A DNA stretch of 64,000 nucleotides from Hyphomicrobiales bacterium. Its GTDB lineage: Bacteria; Pseudomonadota; Alphaproteobacteria; Rhizobiales; Xanthobacteraceae. Of the stretch, positions 55,881 to 64,000 are shown in pieces (the stretch's first letter is position 1; each line of letters opens with the position of its first letter). The position numbers and the translations under genes were made by a program. Location: the NCBI GenBank assembly GCA_017305535.1, contig JAFKKN010000001.1, positions 62,001 through 126,000 on the forward strand, written 5' to 3'. Below the pieces are notes generated by a model. It was not told where the DNA came from, ran no database searches, and saw nothing but the letters and a program-made list of their open reading frames with translations.

Positions 55881-57203
55881 TCAGCCGCGCGCCGCAAGCC
55901 AGCGTTCGGCGGTGGCAATTGCAACTTCGCGCAGCGTTTCATCGGCGATGGATTCCATGGCCTCGCCAACGAATGCCTGGATCAACAGCGCCTGCGCTTC
56001 CTTTTCCGGCAAGCCGCGCGCGCGGAGATAGAACAGCAGGCTGTCATCGAGCGCGCCGGTAGTGGCGCCATGACCGCACTGAACGTCGTCGGCGAAAATC
56101 TCCAACTCCGGCTTGTTGTCGGCTTCGGCCTCGTCGGACAGCAGCAGTGCGCGGGTCATCATCCGAGCATCGGTCTTCTGCGCGTCGGGATGCACGTTGA
56201 TACGTCCCTGAAACACCGAATGCGCCTGATCGTCCACGACGGCGCGGAACACTTCGTTGCTGGTGCAATGCGGGACAGCGTGGTCGAGCACCAGCGTGGT
56301 GTCGGCGTGTTGTCGGTCGTTCAGCAGGCTGACGCCGTTGACATCCGCGTGCGCGTTCTGGCCGTCGAAACGGAGGAAAGCCTGATAGCGGCAGACCGCG
56401 CTGCCGCTCGTGAGATTGAACGCGCGATACTGCGTACGTTCGCCGAGCGTGACGATTGCGGTCGCGATATTGGCGGCGTCGCGTGCGTCCTCGACCAAAC
56501 GAATGTGCTGAACATCAGCACCGTCGCCTGCCCACAGCACTACTGAATCGTGCGCCTGATAACCAGCCGCGCCATCGGCGGCGACGAAGCTCTCGATCAA
56601 CGTGACGTGCGCGCCGTTCGCGACTTTCACCAGCGAGCGCGTGAACGCGGCGGCCTTGGACTGCGTGGAGACATGAACGATGTGGATCGGCTTGCCAAGC
56701 GCAGCATTCTCCGCGACGTCGATCACGACGCCGTCGGTTGCCATCGCTGCGTTCAGCGAGATCATCGCGTCGGAAGCCACGCTGGTGCGTAGCAGATCGG
56801 CGCGCGCGGCGATGTCTGCATTCTCAAGCATCGCACGCAGCGTCTGCACGGTCACACCGGCCTCGCTTGCCGTGTCGGAGAGTTGCGGCGCGAACGCGCC
56901 ATCCACCAACACCAGCCGATGCGCGCCATTCACATCGAGCGACGCCAACGCTTTCTTGGCGTGGTCGAGCGCGGCTTGATCCGGCGGCGGCGCCAGCGGC
57001 GCGACTTCGCGCAGCAACACGCGCAGGTCGGTGTATTTCCACTCCTCGACCCGGCGATGCGGCAAACCCTTTTGGGCGAAATCGTCGAAAGCGGCCTGGC
57101 GCACCTCGGCGACAGGCCCCTTGCCCGGAAGACGGTCGCGCGCAACGGCGAAAACGTCGCTCGCTGCCCCGTCCATCGTTGGCTTAACCAGTGCAAGATT
57201 CAT
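55881..57203 (-). CDS. sufD: Fe-S cluster assembly protein SufD
   Basis: A 440-residue scaffold partner of SufB and SufC. The N-terminal helical part (about 1-120, including RRVEEWKYTDLRVLLRE) is followed by the beta-helix core with Gly/Asp-rich strands and the C-terminal LARGLPEKEAQALL-like LRARGLPEKEAQALLIQAF motif. It lacks the extra cysteine motifs of SufB. It is downstream of sufC by 11 bp. Confidence 0.93.
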   Translation of the reverse strand: MNLALVKPTMDGAASDVFAVARDRLPGKGPVAEVRQAAFDDFAQKGLPHRRVEEWKYTDLRVLLREVAPLAPPPDQAALDHAKKALASLDVNGAHRLVLVDGAFAPQLSDTASEAGVTVQTLRAMLENADIAARADLLRTSVASDAMISLNAAMATDGVVIDVAENAALGKPIHIVHVSTQSKAAAFTRSLVKVANGAHVTLIESFVAADGAAGYQAHDSVVLWAGDGADVQHIRLVEDARDAANIATAIVTLGERTQYRAFNLTSGSAVCRYQAFLRFDGQNAHADVNGVSLLNDRQHADTTLVLDHAVPHCTSNEVFRAVVDDQAHSVFQGRINVHPDAQKTDARMMTRALLLSDEAEADNKPELEIFADDVQCGHGATTGALDDSLLFYLRARGLPEKEAQALLIQAFVGEAMESIADETLREVAIATAERWLAARG

Positions 57204-57214
57204 GATCGATCCTG

Positions 57215-57973
57215 TCAGGCCGCCTGATCTTCGAACTGCGCGTAACCCGACTCTTCGAGTTCGAGCGCCAGTTCCTTGCCGCCGCTTTTCACGACCCTGC
57301 CCTTCGACATCACGTGCACGAAGTCCGGCACGATGTAATTCAACAGCCGCTGATAGTGGGTGATGACCACCATCGCGCGCTCACTCGAGCGCAGCGCGTT
57401 GACGCCGTCGGCAGCGATCCGCAGCGCGTCGATATCGAGGCCGGAATCCATTTCGTCGAGGATGCAAAGGCTCGGCTCGAACAGCGCCATCTGCAACACT
57501 TCGTTGCGCTTCTTCTCACCGCCGGAGAAGCCGACATTGACGCCACGCCGTAGCATCTCCTGCGGAATGTTCAGCGAGGCCGCGACCTCGCGCACCTTCT
57601 TGAGAAAGTCCGGCGTCGAATATTCGCTCTCGCCGCGCGCCTTGCGCTGCGCGTTGAGCGCGGTGCGCAGGAACGTCATGGTGGCGACGCCGGGAATTTC
57701 GACCGGATACTGGAAGGCCAGGAACACGCCCTTGGCGGCGCGCTCGTCCGGGTCCATCTCCAGCAGGTCCTCGCCCTTGAACAGGATCTCGCCGCCGGTC
57801 ACCTCATATCCCGGCTTGCCGGCGATGACGTGGCTGAGCGTCGATTTGCCGGAACCGTTCGGCCCCATGATGGCGTGAACCTCGCCCTTGTTCACCGTGA
57901 GCGACAACCCGTGAAGGATTTCCCTCTCCTCAACGCGAACCTGCAAATTCCGGACTTCAAGCAACGCTGACAT
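57215..57973 (-). CDS. sufC: Fe-S cluster assembly ATPase SufC
   Basis: A 252-residue ABC-type ATPase that drives SufBCD. Walker A GPNGSGKST, the Q-loop region FLAFQYP, the signature FSGGEKKR and Walker B CILDEMDSGLDID are present. Its catalytic cycle changes SufB/SufD conformation. The ATG at 57973 follows AAGGA; ATG 57976 is equally possible. A REP-like palindrome lies upstream, between it and sufB. Confidence 0.95.
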   Translation of the reverse strand: MSALLEVRNLQVRVEEREILHGLSLTVNKGEVHAIMGPNGSGKSTLSHVIAGKPGYEVTGGEILFKGEDLLEMDPDERAAKGVFLAFQYPVEIPGVATMTFLRTALNAQRKARGESEYSTPDFLKKVREVAASLNIPQEMLRRGVNVGFSGGEKKRNEVLQMALFEPSLCILDEMDSGLDIDALRIAADGVNALRSSERAMVVITHYQRLLNYIVPDFVHVMSKGRVVKSGGKELALELEESGYAQFEDQAA

Positions 57974-57989
57974 CATATTTCCTTTTCCG

Positions 57990-58036
57990 TCATCCTGAGG
58001 TCCGAGCGGCGTCTCACCGCGAACCTCGAAGGATGA
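57990..58036. repeat. REP-like palindrome between sufB and sufC
   Basis: Arms TCATCCTGAGG/TCCGAG and CCTCGAAGGATGA are complementary across a short inner loop. It lies inside the suf operon, where it would form a hairpin in the mRNA. The TCATCCT..AGGATGA motif is common in rhizobial-type genomes. Confidence 0.6.
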
Positions 58037-58110
58037 CTTGATCGTTAGTCTTCAGGTCTGTTTCGCCATCCGTGAAGCGGCCGCTCCGCAACCGCTTGGA
58101 ACGATCATCC

Positions 58111-59610
58111 TTATCCGACCGAGCCTTCCAGCGAGATCGAGATCAGTTTCTGCGCTTCGACCGCGAATTCCATCGGCAGTTGTTGCAGCACGTCGCGCAC
58201 GAAGCCGTTGACGACGAGGCCGACCGCTTCCTCCTGGGACAATCCGCGCTGCACGCAATAGAACAGCACGTCCTCCGAAATCTTGGAGGTGGTCGCCTCA
58301 TGCTCGAACAGGGCCGAGGAATTCTTCGCTTCGACGTAAGGCACGGTATGCGCGCCGCACTTGTCGCCGATCAGAAGCGAGTCACAGGCCGTAAAATTGC
58401 GTGAGCCGGTCGCCTTGCGATGCGCGCTGACGAGACCGCGATAGGTGTTCTGCGATTTGCCGGCGGCGATGCCCTTGGAGATGATCCGGCTCGTGGTGTT
58501 CTTGCCGAGATGGATCATCTTGGTGCCGGAATCGACCTGCTGATAGCCGTTCGAAATGGCGATCGAATAGAATTCGCCGCGCGAGTTGTCGCCGCGCAGG
58601 ATGCAGCTCGGATATTTCCAGGTGATGGCCGAGCCGGTTTCCACCTGCGTCCACGAGATCTTCGAATTCTTGCCGCGGCAGTCGCCGCGCTTGGTGACGA
58701 AGTTGTAGACGCCGCCCTTGCCTTCCGAATTGCCCGGATACCAGTTCTGCACCGTCGAATACTTGATCTCGGCGTCGTCCAGCGCGATCAGTTCGACCAC
58801 GGCGGCATGCAACTGGTTCTCGTCGCGCTGCGGAGCGGTGCAGCCTTCGAGATAGCTGACGTAGGAGCCCTTGTCGGCGATGATCAGCGTGCGCTCGAAC
58901 TGGCCGGTATTGCGCTCGTTGATGCGGAAGTAAGTCGATAATTCCATCGGGCAGCGCACGCCCGGCGGCACGTAGACGAACGAGCCGTCGGAGAACACCG
59001 CCGAGTTGAGCGTCGCAAAGAAGTTGTCCGAGGTCGGCACCACCGTGCCGAGATACTTTCTCACCAGATCGGGATGCTCGCGCAGCGCGTGCGAGATCGG
59101 CATGAAGATCACGCCGGCCTTCTTTAGCTCGGCCTGGAACGTGGTCGCGACCGATACCGAGTCGAATACCGCGTCCACCGCGACCCTGCGCGGCGCTTCG
59201 CCGTCAGTCTCACCCTCGGGGCGGACGACGCCGGCGAGAATTTCCTGCTCGCGCAGCGGAATGCCGAGCTTCTCGTAGGTTTTCAGAATTTCAGGATCGA
59301 CCTCATCGAGCGAGGCCAGCGCCTTCTTCTGCTTCGGCGCCGAATAATAATAAAGATCCTGATAGTCGATCTTCGGATAATCGACGCGGGCCCAGGTCGG
59401 CTCCTGCATGGTCAACCAGCGGCGATAGGCTTCCAGCCGCCATTCCAGCATCCATTCCGGCTCGTCTTTCTTGGCGGAAATGAAGCGAACAATGTCTTCG
59501 GAGAGCCCCTTGGGGGCCTTTTCGGATTCGATGATCGTCTCGAATCCATAGCGATACTGATCGACGTCGATACGGCGGACCCGTTCGACGGTCTCTAGTT
59601 CGGCCGGCAT
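58111..59610 (-). CDS. sufB: Fe-S cluster assembly protein SufB
   Basis: A 499-residue scaffold. It has a helical N-terminus ([24 protein letters not shown]), the beta-helix core with [18 protein letters not shown] and [18 protein letters not shown], and a C-terminal segment with [29 protein letters not shown] 59610 has GGAGG upstream. It is the first core scaffold gene after the iscS-type desulfurase, with 133 bp between them. Confidence 0.95.
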   Translation of the reverse strand: MPAELETVERVRRIDVDQYRYGFETIIESEKAPKGLSEDIVRFISAKKDEPEWMLEWRLEAYRRWLTMQEPTWARVDYPKIDYQDLYYYSAPKQKKALASLDEVDPEILKTYEKLGIPLREQEILAGVVRPEGETDGEAPRRVAVDAVFDSVSVATTFQAELKKAGVIFMPISHALREHPDLVRKYLGTVVPTSDNFFATLNSAVFSDGSFVYVPPGVRCPMELSTYFRINERNTGQFERTLIIADKGSYVSYLEGCTAPQRDENQLHAAVVELIALDDAEIKYSTVQNWYPGNSEGKGGVYNFVTKRGDCRGKNSKISWTQVETGSAITWKYPSCILRGDNSRGEFYSIAISNGYQQVDSGTKMIHLGKNTTSRIISKGIAAGKSQNTYRGLVSAHRKATGSRNFTACDSLLIGDKCGAHTVPYVEAKNSSALFEHEATTSKISEDVLFYCVQRGLSQEEAVGLVVNGFVRDVLQQLPMEFAVEAQKLISISLEGSVG

Positions 59611-59743
59611 TCAAACCTCCGCTCGCGGTTTCAAGGACCGCGGTGGACTACATCAGCACTGGTGAAGAGATGTCGTGGTATAGCCCGGGTTCCGGGCGCA
59701 AGCCAGTGCACTTTTCAGTGTGTTTCCGATGAAACCACGTCGC

Positions 59744-60907
59744 TTAGAATCGTTCAAGCACTGTTTCATCCTTCTTTTTAACTAGGGTGCCGGCGAGCTT
59801 TCGCCAAGCCTCCAACGCGCGATCGACGTCATTTTCTGTTGTTTCCCACCCGAGACTGATCCGAACGCCGCCACGCACCTGCTCCGGCCCGGCCTGCATC
59901 GCTTCCAGCACATGCGAAGGTTGTACCTTCCCGGATGAACACGCAGAGCCGGATGATACGGCGATTCCTTCGAGATCGAACCCGATCACGGCCGTTTCGG
60001 CGTGGAGACCGGGGGCCGTAAACAAGGTGGTATTGGGTAACCGAGAAGCATTCTCGGCAATGATGACGGCGCCTGCCTGCTTCAGTCCGGCTTCCAGCCG
60101 CTTCCGCAATATCTCGCAATGCCGGGCGTGCTGTTCCCAGGTCGTCATGACGGCTTTCGCGGCGGCACCGAACCCGGCGATGCCGGGCAAATTTTCAGTA
60201 CCGGCACGGCGGCCCTTCTCCTGTCCGCCGCCTCTCAGTTCGGGTTCCAATCCGCGCAAATCGTCGCCGACAATGAGTGCTCCGACACCCTTCGGGCCGC
60301 CGATCTTATGCGCAGAAATCGATAGAAGATCGCACTCCAATGATTTGAAGTTAATATTCATTTTCCCGAACGCGGCAACCGCGTCGACATGCAGCACGCC
60401 GCCGTGCGCACGTACTAACTCGGCGACCTCGCGAATCGGCTGAATGGCTCCGGTCTCGTTATTGGCCAGCATGATCGACACCAAGGCCGGCGGCTTATTC
60501 GCCAACAATCGGGCCAATTCGACTAGATTGATTACCCCGGATCGATCGACCGGTGCGATTTCAACGAACTCCCGGCCGAACCGTCCACCGGTCAACACCG
60601 AGGGATGTTCGATAGCCGAGACGATGAGGCGCTTCACCGGCGGCGATGCCGGCCGATGCACCCCAGGACTAAGCGCCAGAGCATTGGATTCGGTCGCGCC
60701 GGAAGTGAACACCACAGTTTCGGGATCCGCCCCCACAAGCGCCGCAACGGCCGCGCGGGCATCCTGCAAGACCTTGTGCGCTCGCCTGCCTTCGCCATGG
60801 ACCGACGACGGGTTGCCGCAAATATCCAAAGCGGCAACCAGCGCGGCCCGTGCCTCCGGACGCAGTGGGGTAGTTGCATTCCAGTCGAGATAGACACGCT
60901 GCTTCAT
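59744..60907 (-). CDS. Cysteine desulfurase, IscS/NifS group I
   Basis: A 387-residue PLP enzyme. It has the N-terminal YLDWNATTPLRPEA and GNPSSVHGEGRRAH, the PLP-Lys motif SISAHKIGGPKGVGAL and the active loop VSSGSACSSGKVQPSHVL, the group I pattern. It opens the suf operon, so the operon has two different desulfurases. No Rrf2/IscR-type regulator gene is next to it. The upstream 311-bp gap is divergent. Confidence 0.9.
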   Translation of the reverse strand: MKQRVYLDWNATTPLRPEARAALVAALDICGNPSSVHGEGRRAHKVLQDARAAVAALVGADPETVVFTSGATESNALALSPGVHRPASPPVKRLIVSAIEHPSVLTGGRFGREFVEIAPVDRSGVINLVELARLLANKPPALVSIMLANNETGAIQPIREVAELVRAHGGVLHVDAVAAFGKMNINFKSLECDLLSISAHKIGGPKGVGALIVGDDLRGLEPELRGGGQEKGRRAGTENLPGIAGFGAAAKAVMTTWEQHARHCEILRKRLEAGLKQAGAVIIAENASRLPNTTLFTAPGLHAETAVIGFDLEGIAVSSGSACSSGKVQPSHVLEAMQAGPEQVRGGVRISLGWETTENDVDRALEAWRKLAGTLVKKKDETVLERF

Positions 60908-61218
60908 GACGTCGGCCGATTCCTTGCGAGTGGCGGCAGGCTTGCCCTGATGTCGGTGCCTGCTTGCCTACGCGCGATCTTAAGGCATCTCGAGGCCAAT
61001 ATTGCGGCTAATCTTGCACGATTGATGCCGCGAGGGCGCGTGGCGACGGTCAAGATGCTTGCTTTTTGCCCCTTGCTCCATGTTAGAACGCCATCGCCCG
61101 AACGCCAGCGCTCGCGATTGCCTGTCCGCCCGGACGGTGCGTTCCGCGTCCTTAGCCGGAGGCGACTTGTGTGCGTCCGTAGCATCGGCCACGCATTCAC
61201 GATCACGAAGGAACACGG
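60908..61218. promoter_or_regulatory. Divergent promoter region of the suf operon and the alpha/beta hydrolase
   Basis: 311 bp. Close to the desulfurase start, GCAGGC (60936-60941) and GCCTGC (60958-60963) form a short inverted repeat in the suf leader. A TTAGAA near 61084 resembles half of an Irr-type iron control element, but this is too short to call. Confidence 0.4.
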
Positions 61219-61866
61219 ATGCCCGAAGTCATTTTCACCGGTCCCGCTGGCCGTCTCGAAGGCCGCTATCATCCGGCGAAACAGAAGAACGCCCCGATCG
61301 CGATGGTGCTGCATCCGCACCCGCAATTCCATGGCACGATGAATCACCAGATCATTTATCAGTGCTACTACGCCTTCGTGCACCGCGGCTTTTCGGTTCT
61401 GCGGTTCAATTTCCGGGGCGTCGGCCGCAGTCAGGGCTCGTTCGATCATGGCGTCGGCGAATTGTCGGACGCGGCATCGGCGCTGGATTGGGCGCAGACC
61501 ATCAATCCGGAAGCTCGTGCCTGCTGGGTCACCGGGTTCTCGTTCGGGGCCTGGATCGGGATGCAACTTCTGATGCGCCGGCCGGAGGTCGAAGGCTTCA
61601 TCTCCATCGCGCCCCCCGCCAACCTTTACGATTTCTCGTTCCTCGCGCCGTGTCCCTCCTCTGGCCTGATCGTCCACGGCGAGAAGGATGCCGTGGTGCC
61701 GTCGAAGGACGTCAACGCGCTGGTCGACAAGCTCAAGTCACAGAAGGGTATTGTGATCGACCATCAGGTCATTCCGGGAGCTAACCACTTCTTTGACGGC
61801 AAGCTTGAGCCACTGATGGAATCGGTGACCAGCTATCTCGACATGCGGCTCGCCAATATTCGTTGA
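61219..61866 (+). CDS. Alpha/beta hydrolase (serine hydrolase fold)
   Basis: A 215-residue hydrolase with HPHPQFHGTMNH, FNFRGVGRSQG, the nucleophile elbow GFSFGAWIG, an Asp in GEKDAVVPS and a terminal GANHFFDGKL. The catalytic triad looks complete. Small proteins of this group have no settled physiological role. It is divergent from the suf operon, and its 3' end faces anmK. Confidence 0.85.
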   Translation: MPEVIFTGPAGRLEGRYHPAKQKNAPIAMVLHPHPQFHGTMNHQIIYQCYYAFVHRGFSVLRFNFRGVGRSQGSFDHGVGELSDAASALDWAQTINPEARACWVTGFSFGAWIGMQLLMRRPEVEGFISIAPPANLYDFSFLAPCPSSGLIVHGEKDAVVPSKDVNALVDKLKSQKGIVIDHQVIPGANHFFDGKLEPLMESVTSYLDMRLANIR

Positions 61867-61881
61867 GCCCGGAATCGCCTT

Positions 61882-62985
61882 TTAAGGCTGTGCCATGAGG
61901 CCGCCGGTCATCGGCATTGGAACGCCGGTGGTGGCGGGATAGCTTAGCGGCAGTCCCTTGAGGCCGCGCGCAGCCAGATAGCCAAATGCCTGCGCCTCAA
62001 TGGCGTCGGACGCCCATCCGAGCTGATCTCCGGTCTCCACTGTTCCTGGCGCGAGGCGTTCCCGCAGCATCCGCAGCAGCGTCAGGTTGCGCGCACCGCC
62101 GCCAACTATGATCCAGCTTTGAGGTGGCTTCGGCAGCAGCGGCACGATGGCAGCGATGCTGGAGGCGGTGAAGGCGGTCAACGTTGCCGCGCCATCGGCG
62201 GCAACGGAACTCTCCAGACGCAGCGTCGCGAAGTCGTTGCGATCCAGCGATTTCGGCGGTGGCTTGGTGAAGAACGGCTGCTGCAAGCCGCGCGCGAGCC
62301 AGCTTTCATCGACGACGCCCCCCGCAGCCAGTCGGCCTTCGCAATCGAACGGCTTGCCCATAACCCGGAACATGAAGTCGTCCAGCAGGGCGTTGCCCGG
62401 GCCGGTGTCGCAAGCAATCAGGGTATCGGTCCCGTCGATATAGGTGATGTTCGAGACCCCGCCGATATTGACCAGAACCACTGGCCCCTCGCGCTCCAGC
62501 GACTGCGCCAGGGCCCGGTGATAGACCGGCACCAGTGGCGCGCCCTGCCCGCCGGCGGCGACGTCTGCGGCGCGGAAATCGTGCATCACCGGGATATGAA
62601 TCGCCTTGGCGAGCGCGGCGGCATCGCCGATCTGTACCGTCAGCCGCCGTTCCGGCCGATGCAGCACGGTCTGGCCGTGGAACCCGACAATATCGATGTC
62701 TTCACGCGCGATGCCGTGTTGGGCCGTAAACGTGGCGATGGCTTCGGCATGGGCGATCGTCACCACCCGCTCGGCCTCGGCAAGGATTCCCGGCCGGGCA
62801 TCCCGATCCGCCATCGTGGGGGCTTCCTCCAGCGCGCGTCGCAGGATGGCACGTTCGCTCTCGGCGTAGGGACGGTAACCGGCGGGCCCAAAACCCGCGA
62901 TCCGCTTGCCGTCGGTCTCGATCAGGGCGACATCGACCCCGTCCAGCGAGGTGCCGCTCATCATGCCGATCGCCCGCAACATCAT
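61882..62985 (-). CDS. anmK: Anhydro-N-acetylmuramic acid kinase
   Basis: A kinase of 367 residues in the sugar kinase/Hsp70 fold that recycles 1,6-anhydro-MurNAc from peptidoglycan. It begins [17 protein letters not shown], with [35 protein letters not shown] and the [12 protein letters not shown] motif. ATG 62985 gives the usual N-terminus; the frame is open to ATG 63063, which would add 26 less conserved residues. It is divergent from tyrS, as in many alphaproteobacteria. Confidence 0.92.
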   Translation of the reverse strand: MMLRAIGMMSGTSLDGVDVALIETDGKRIAGFGPAGYRPYAESERAILRRALEEAPTMADRDARPGILAEAERVVTIAHAEAIATFTAQHGIAREDIDIVGFHGQTVLHRPERRLTVQIGDAAALAKAIHIPVMHDFRAADVAAGGQGAPLVPVYHRALAQSLEREGPVVLVNIGGVSNITYIDGTDTLIACDTGPGNALLDDFMFRVMGKPFDCEGRLAAGGVVDESWLARGLQQPFFTKPPPKSLDRNDFATLRLESSVAADGAATLTAFTASSIAAIVPLLPKPPQSWIIVGGGARNLTLLRMLRERLAPGTVETGDQLGWASDAIEAQAFGYLAARGLKGLPLSYPATTGVPMPMTGGLMAQP

Positions 62986-63147
62986 CGCCGCGTCACTTTC
63001 GGAAGTGTCGGGCGAGGACGCCCAACTTGTCTCGGACAGCCGCATCTTATAATGCCACATCATCCCTGGCTCCGGCAGCCCGCCGGCCGCTCCTCGCGCG
63101 ACAATCGCGCGAAAGAGTCAAAGAAGACTGACCTGAGTTCCATACCC

Positions 63148-64000
63148 ATGACGGCATTTAAATCCGATTTTCTCAACCTGCTCCAGCAACGCGGCTTCAT
63201 CCACCAGATTTCCGACCCGGAAAGCCTCGATGCCATCGCCGCCAAGGGCGGAGCCGTCGCCTATGTCGGATACGATTGCACCGCGCCGTCGCTGCATGTC
63301 GGGCATCTGCTGTCGATCATGATGCTGCATTGGCTGCAGCAGACCGGCAACAAGCCGATCGCGCTGATGGGCGGCGGTACTACGCGGGTCGGCGATCCGT
63401 CCGGCCGCGACGAAACCCGCAAGCTTTTGACCTACGACCAGATCAACGACAACAAGGAATCCATCAAGGGCACCTTCGCCAAATTCATCACCTTCGGTGA
63501 CGGCAAGAGCGATGCCGTGATGGCCGACAACGCCGAGTGGCTCGCCAAGCTGAACTACATCGAGATGCTGCGTGACGTTGGCCGCCACTTCTCCATCAAT
63601 CGCATGCTGACGATGGATTCGGTGCGGATGCGGCTCGAGCGCGAGCAGGAGCTGTCGTTCATTGAATTCAACTACATGATCCTGCAATCCTACGACTACG
63701 TCGAACTGGCCAAACGCTACGGCTGCAATCTGCAAATGGGCGGCTCGGATCAGTGGGGCAACATCGTCAACGGCATCGATCTCGGCCGCCGCATGGGCAC
63801 GCATCAACTGCACGCCCTCACCTGCCCGCTGCTGACCACGGCGTCCGGCGCGAAGATGGGCAAGACCGCGGCCGGCGCGGTGTGGCTCAACGCCGACATG
63901 CTCAGCCCCTACGATTACTGGCAGTACTGGCGCAACACCGAGGATGCCGACGTCGAACGCTTCCTCAAGTTGTTCACAACGCTGCCACTGGATGAGGTCG
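63148..64000 (+). CDS. tyrS: Tyrosine-tRNA ligase, 5' part
   Basis: A class I synthetase truncated by the window end (284 codons visible). It begins [17 protein letters not shown] and shows [14 protein letters not shown] (HIGH-type), [13 protein letters not shown], the tyrosine-binding [28 protein letters not shown], and the KMSKS-type [12 protein letters not shown]. The frame continues open at the edge. It is divergent from anmK. Confidence 0.95.
   Translation, partial: MTAFKSDFLNLLQQRGFIHQISDPESLDAIAAKGGAVAYVGYDCTAPSLHVGHLLSIMMLHWLQQTGNKPIALMGGGTTRVGDPSGRDETRKLLTYDQINDNKESIKGTFAKFITFGDGKSDAVMADNAEWLAKLNYIEMLRDVGRHFSINRMLTMDSVRMRLEREQELSFIEFNYMILQSYDYVELAKRYGCNLQMGGSDQWGNIVNGIDLGRRMGTHQLHALTCPLLTTASGAKMGKTAAGAVWLNADMLSPYDYWQYWRNTEDADVERFLKLFTTLPLDEV

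Overview
This 64 kb window is a GC-rich chromosomal segment whose gene content and order (dusB-ntrB-ntrC-ntrY-ntrX-dat-hfq-hflX; a fused ispDF; a suf operon with two cysteine desulfurases; cobalt-type nitrile hydratase; fused TRAP permease) point to an alphaproteobacterium of the Bradyrhizobium/Rhodopseudomonas/Afipia/Nitrobacter group (Nitrobacteraceae). This is inference from families and gene order; no database was searched. Almost all the DNA is coding and most genes are housekeeping.

Layout: 1-2.4 kb holds the end of a RatA/COQ10-like gene, dispersed palindromic repeats, a CinA-family gene and ispDF. 2.7-12.9 kb is the nitrogen-regulation block dusB-ntrBC-ntrYX, then a D-amino-acid aminotransferase, hfq and hflX. 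13-25.4 kb carries an aldehyde dehydrogenase, mazG, queC, the nitrile hydratase operon (alpha, beta, accessory), a crotonase, a DUF1272 protein, a SufA/HesB protein, a TfoX-like protein, a diguanylate cyclase, an RhlE-like helicase, a secreted caspase-like protein and a DUF3060 protein.

25.4-35.4 kb is the accessory region. It begins with an AT-richer stretch and a GIY-YIG (T5orf172-type) protein. Next come a TetR regulator and an enoyl-CoA hydratase/DUF1330 pair that share an exact 17-bp operator-like site in inverted orientation, and a LysR regulator. It ends with a compact integrative mobilizable element (VirD2-like relaxase/DUF3363, MazEF-type toxin-antitoxin, small conserved-looking ORF, large serine recombinase) seated against tRNA-Ser(UGA). 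The recombinase reading frame runs through the tRNA gene in antisense, so its last 31 residues come almost entirely from the integration target.

35.8-44.7 kb returns to conserved genes: cytochrome c, rlpA, epoxide-hydrolase-like protein, D,D-carboxypeptidase, and the tightly overlapping tmk-holB-metG-tatD-MBL series. 44.7-51.3 kb is a transport/acyl-CoA activation cluster: acyl-CoA ligase, fused DctQM and DctP TRAP components, and a divergent family III CoA-transferase. After an MHYT-GGDEF-EAL protein comes the minus-strand Fe-S assembly operon (iscS-type desulfurase, sufB, sufC, sufD, sufS, sufT-like, VOC protein). The window closes with an alpha/beta hydrolase, anmK and the start of tyrS. 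The sufA-like gene lies about 35 kb from the other suf genes.

I found no CRISPR array, rRNA or complete insertion sequence. The most interesting structures are the recombinase/tRNA overlap, the paired TetR operators, the MazEF palindrome, a terminator whose stem also encodes the MazG C-terminus, and several REP-like palindromes, one of them inside the suf operon.
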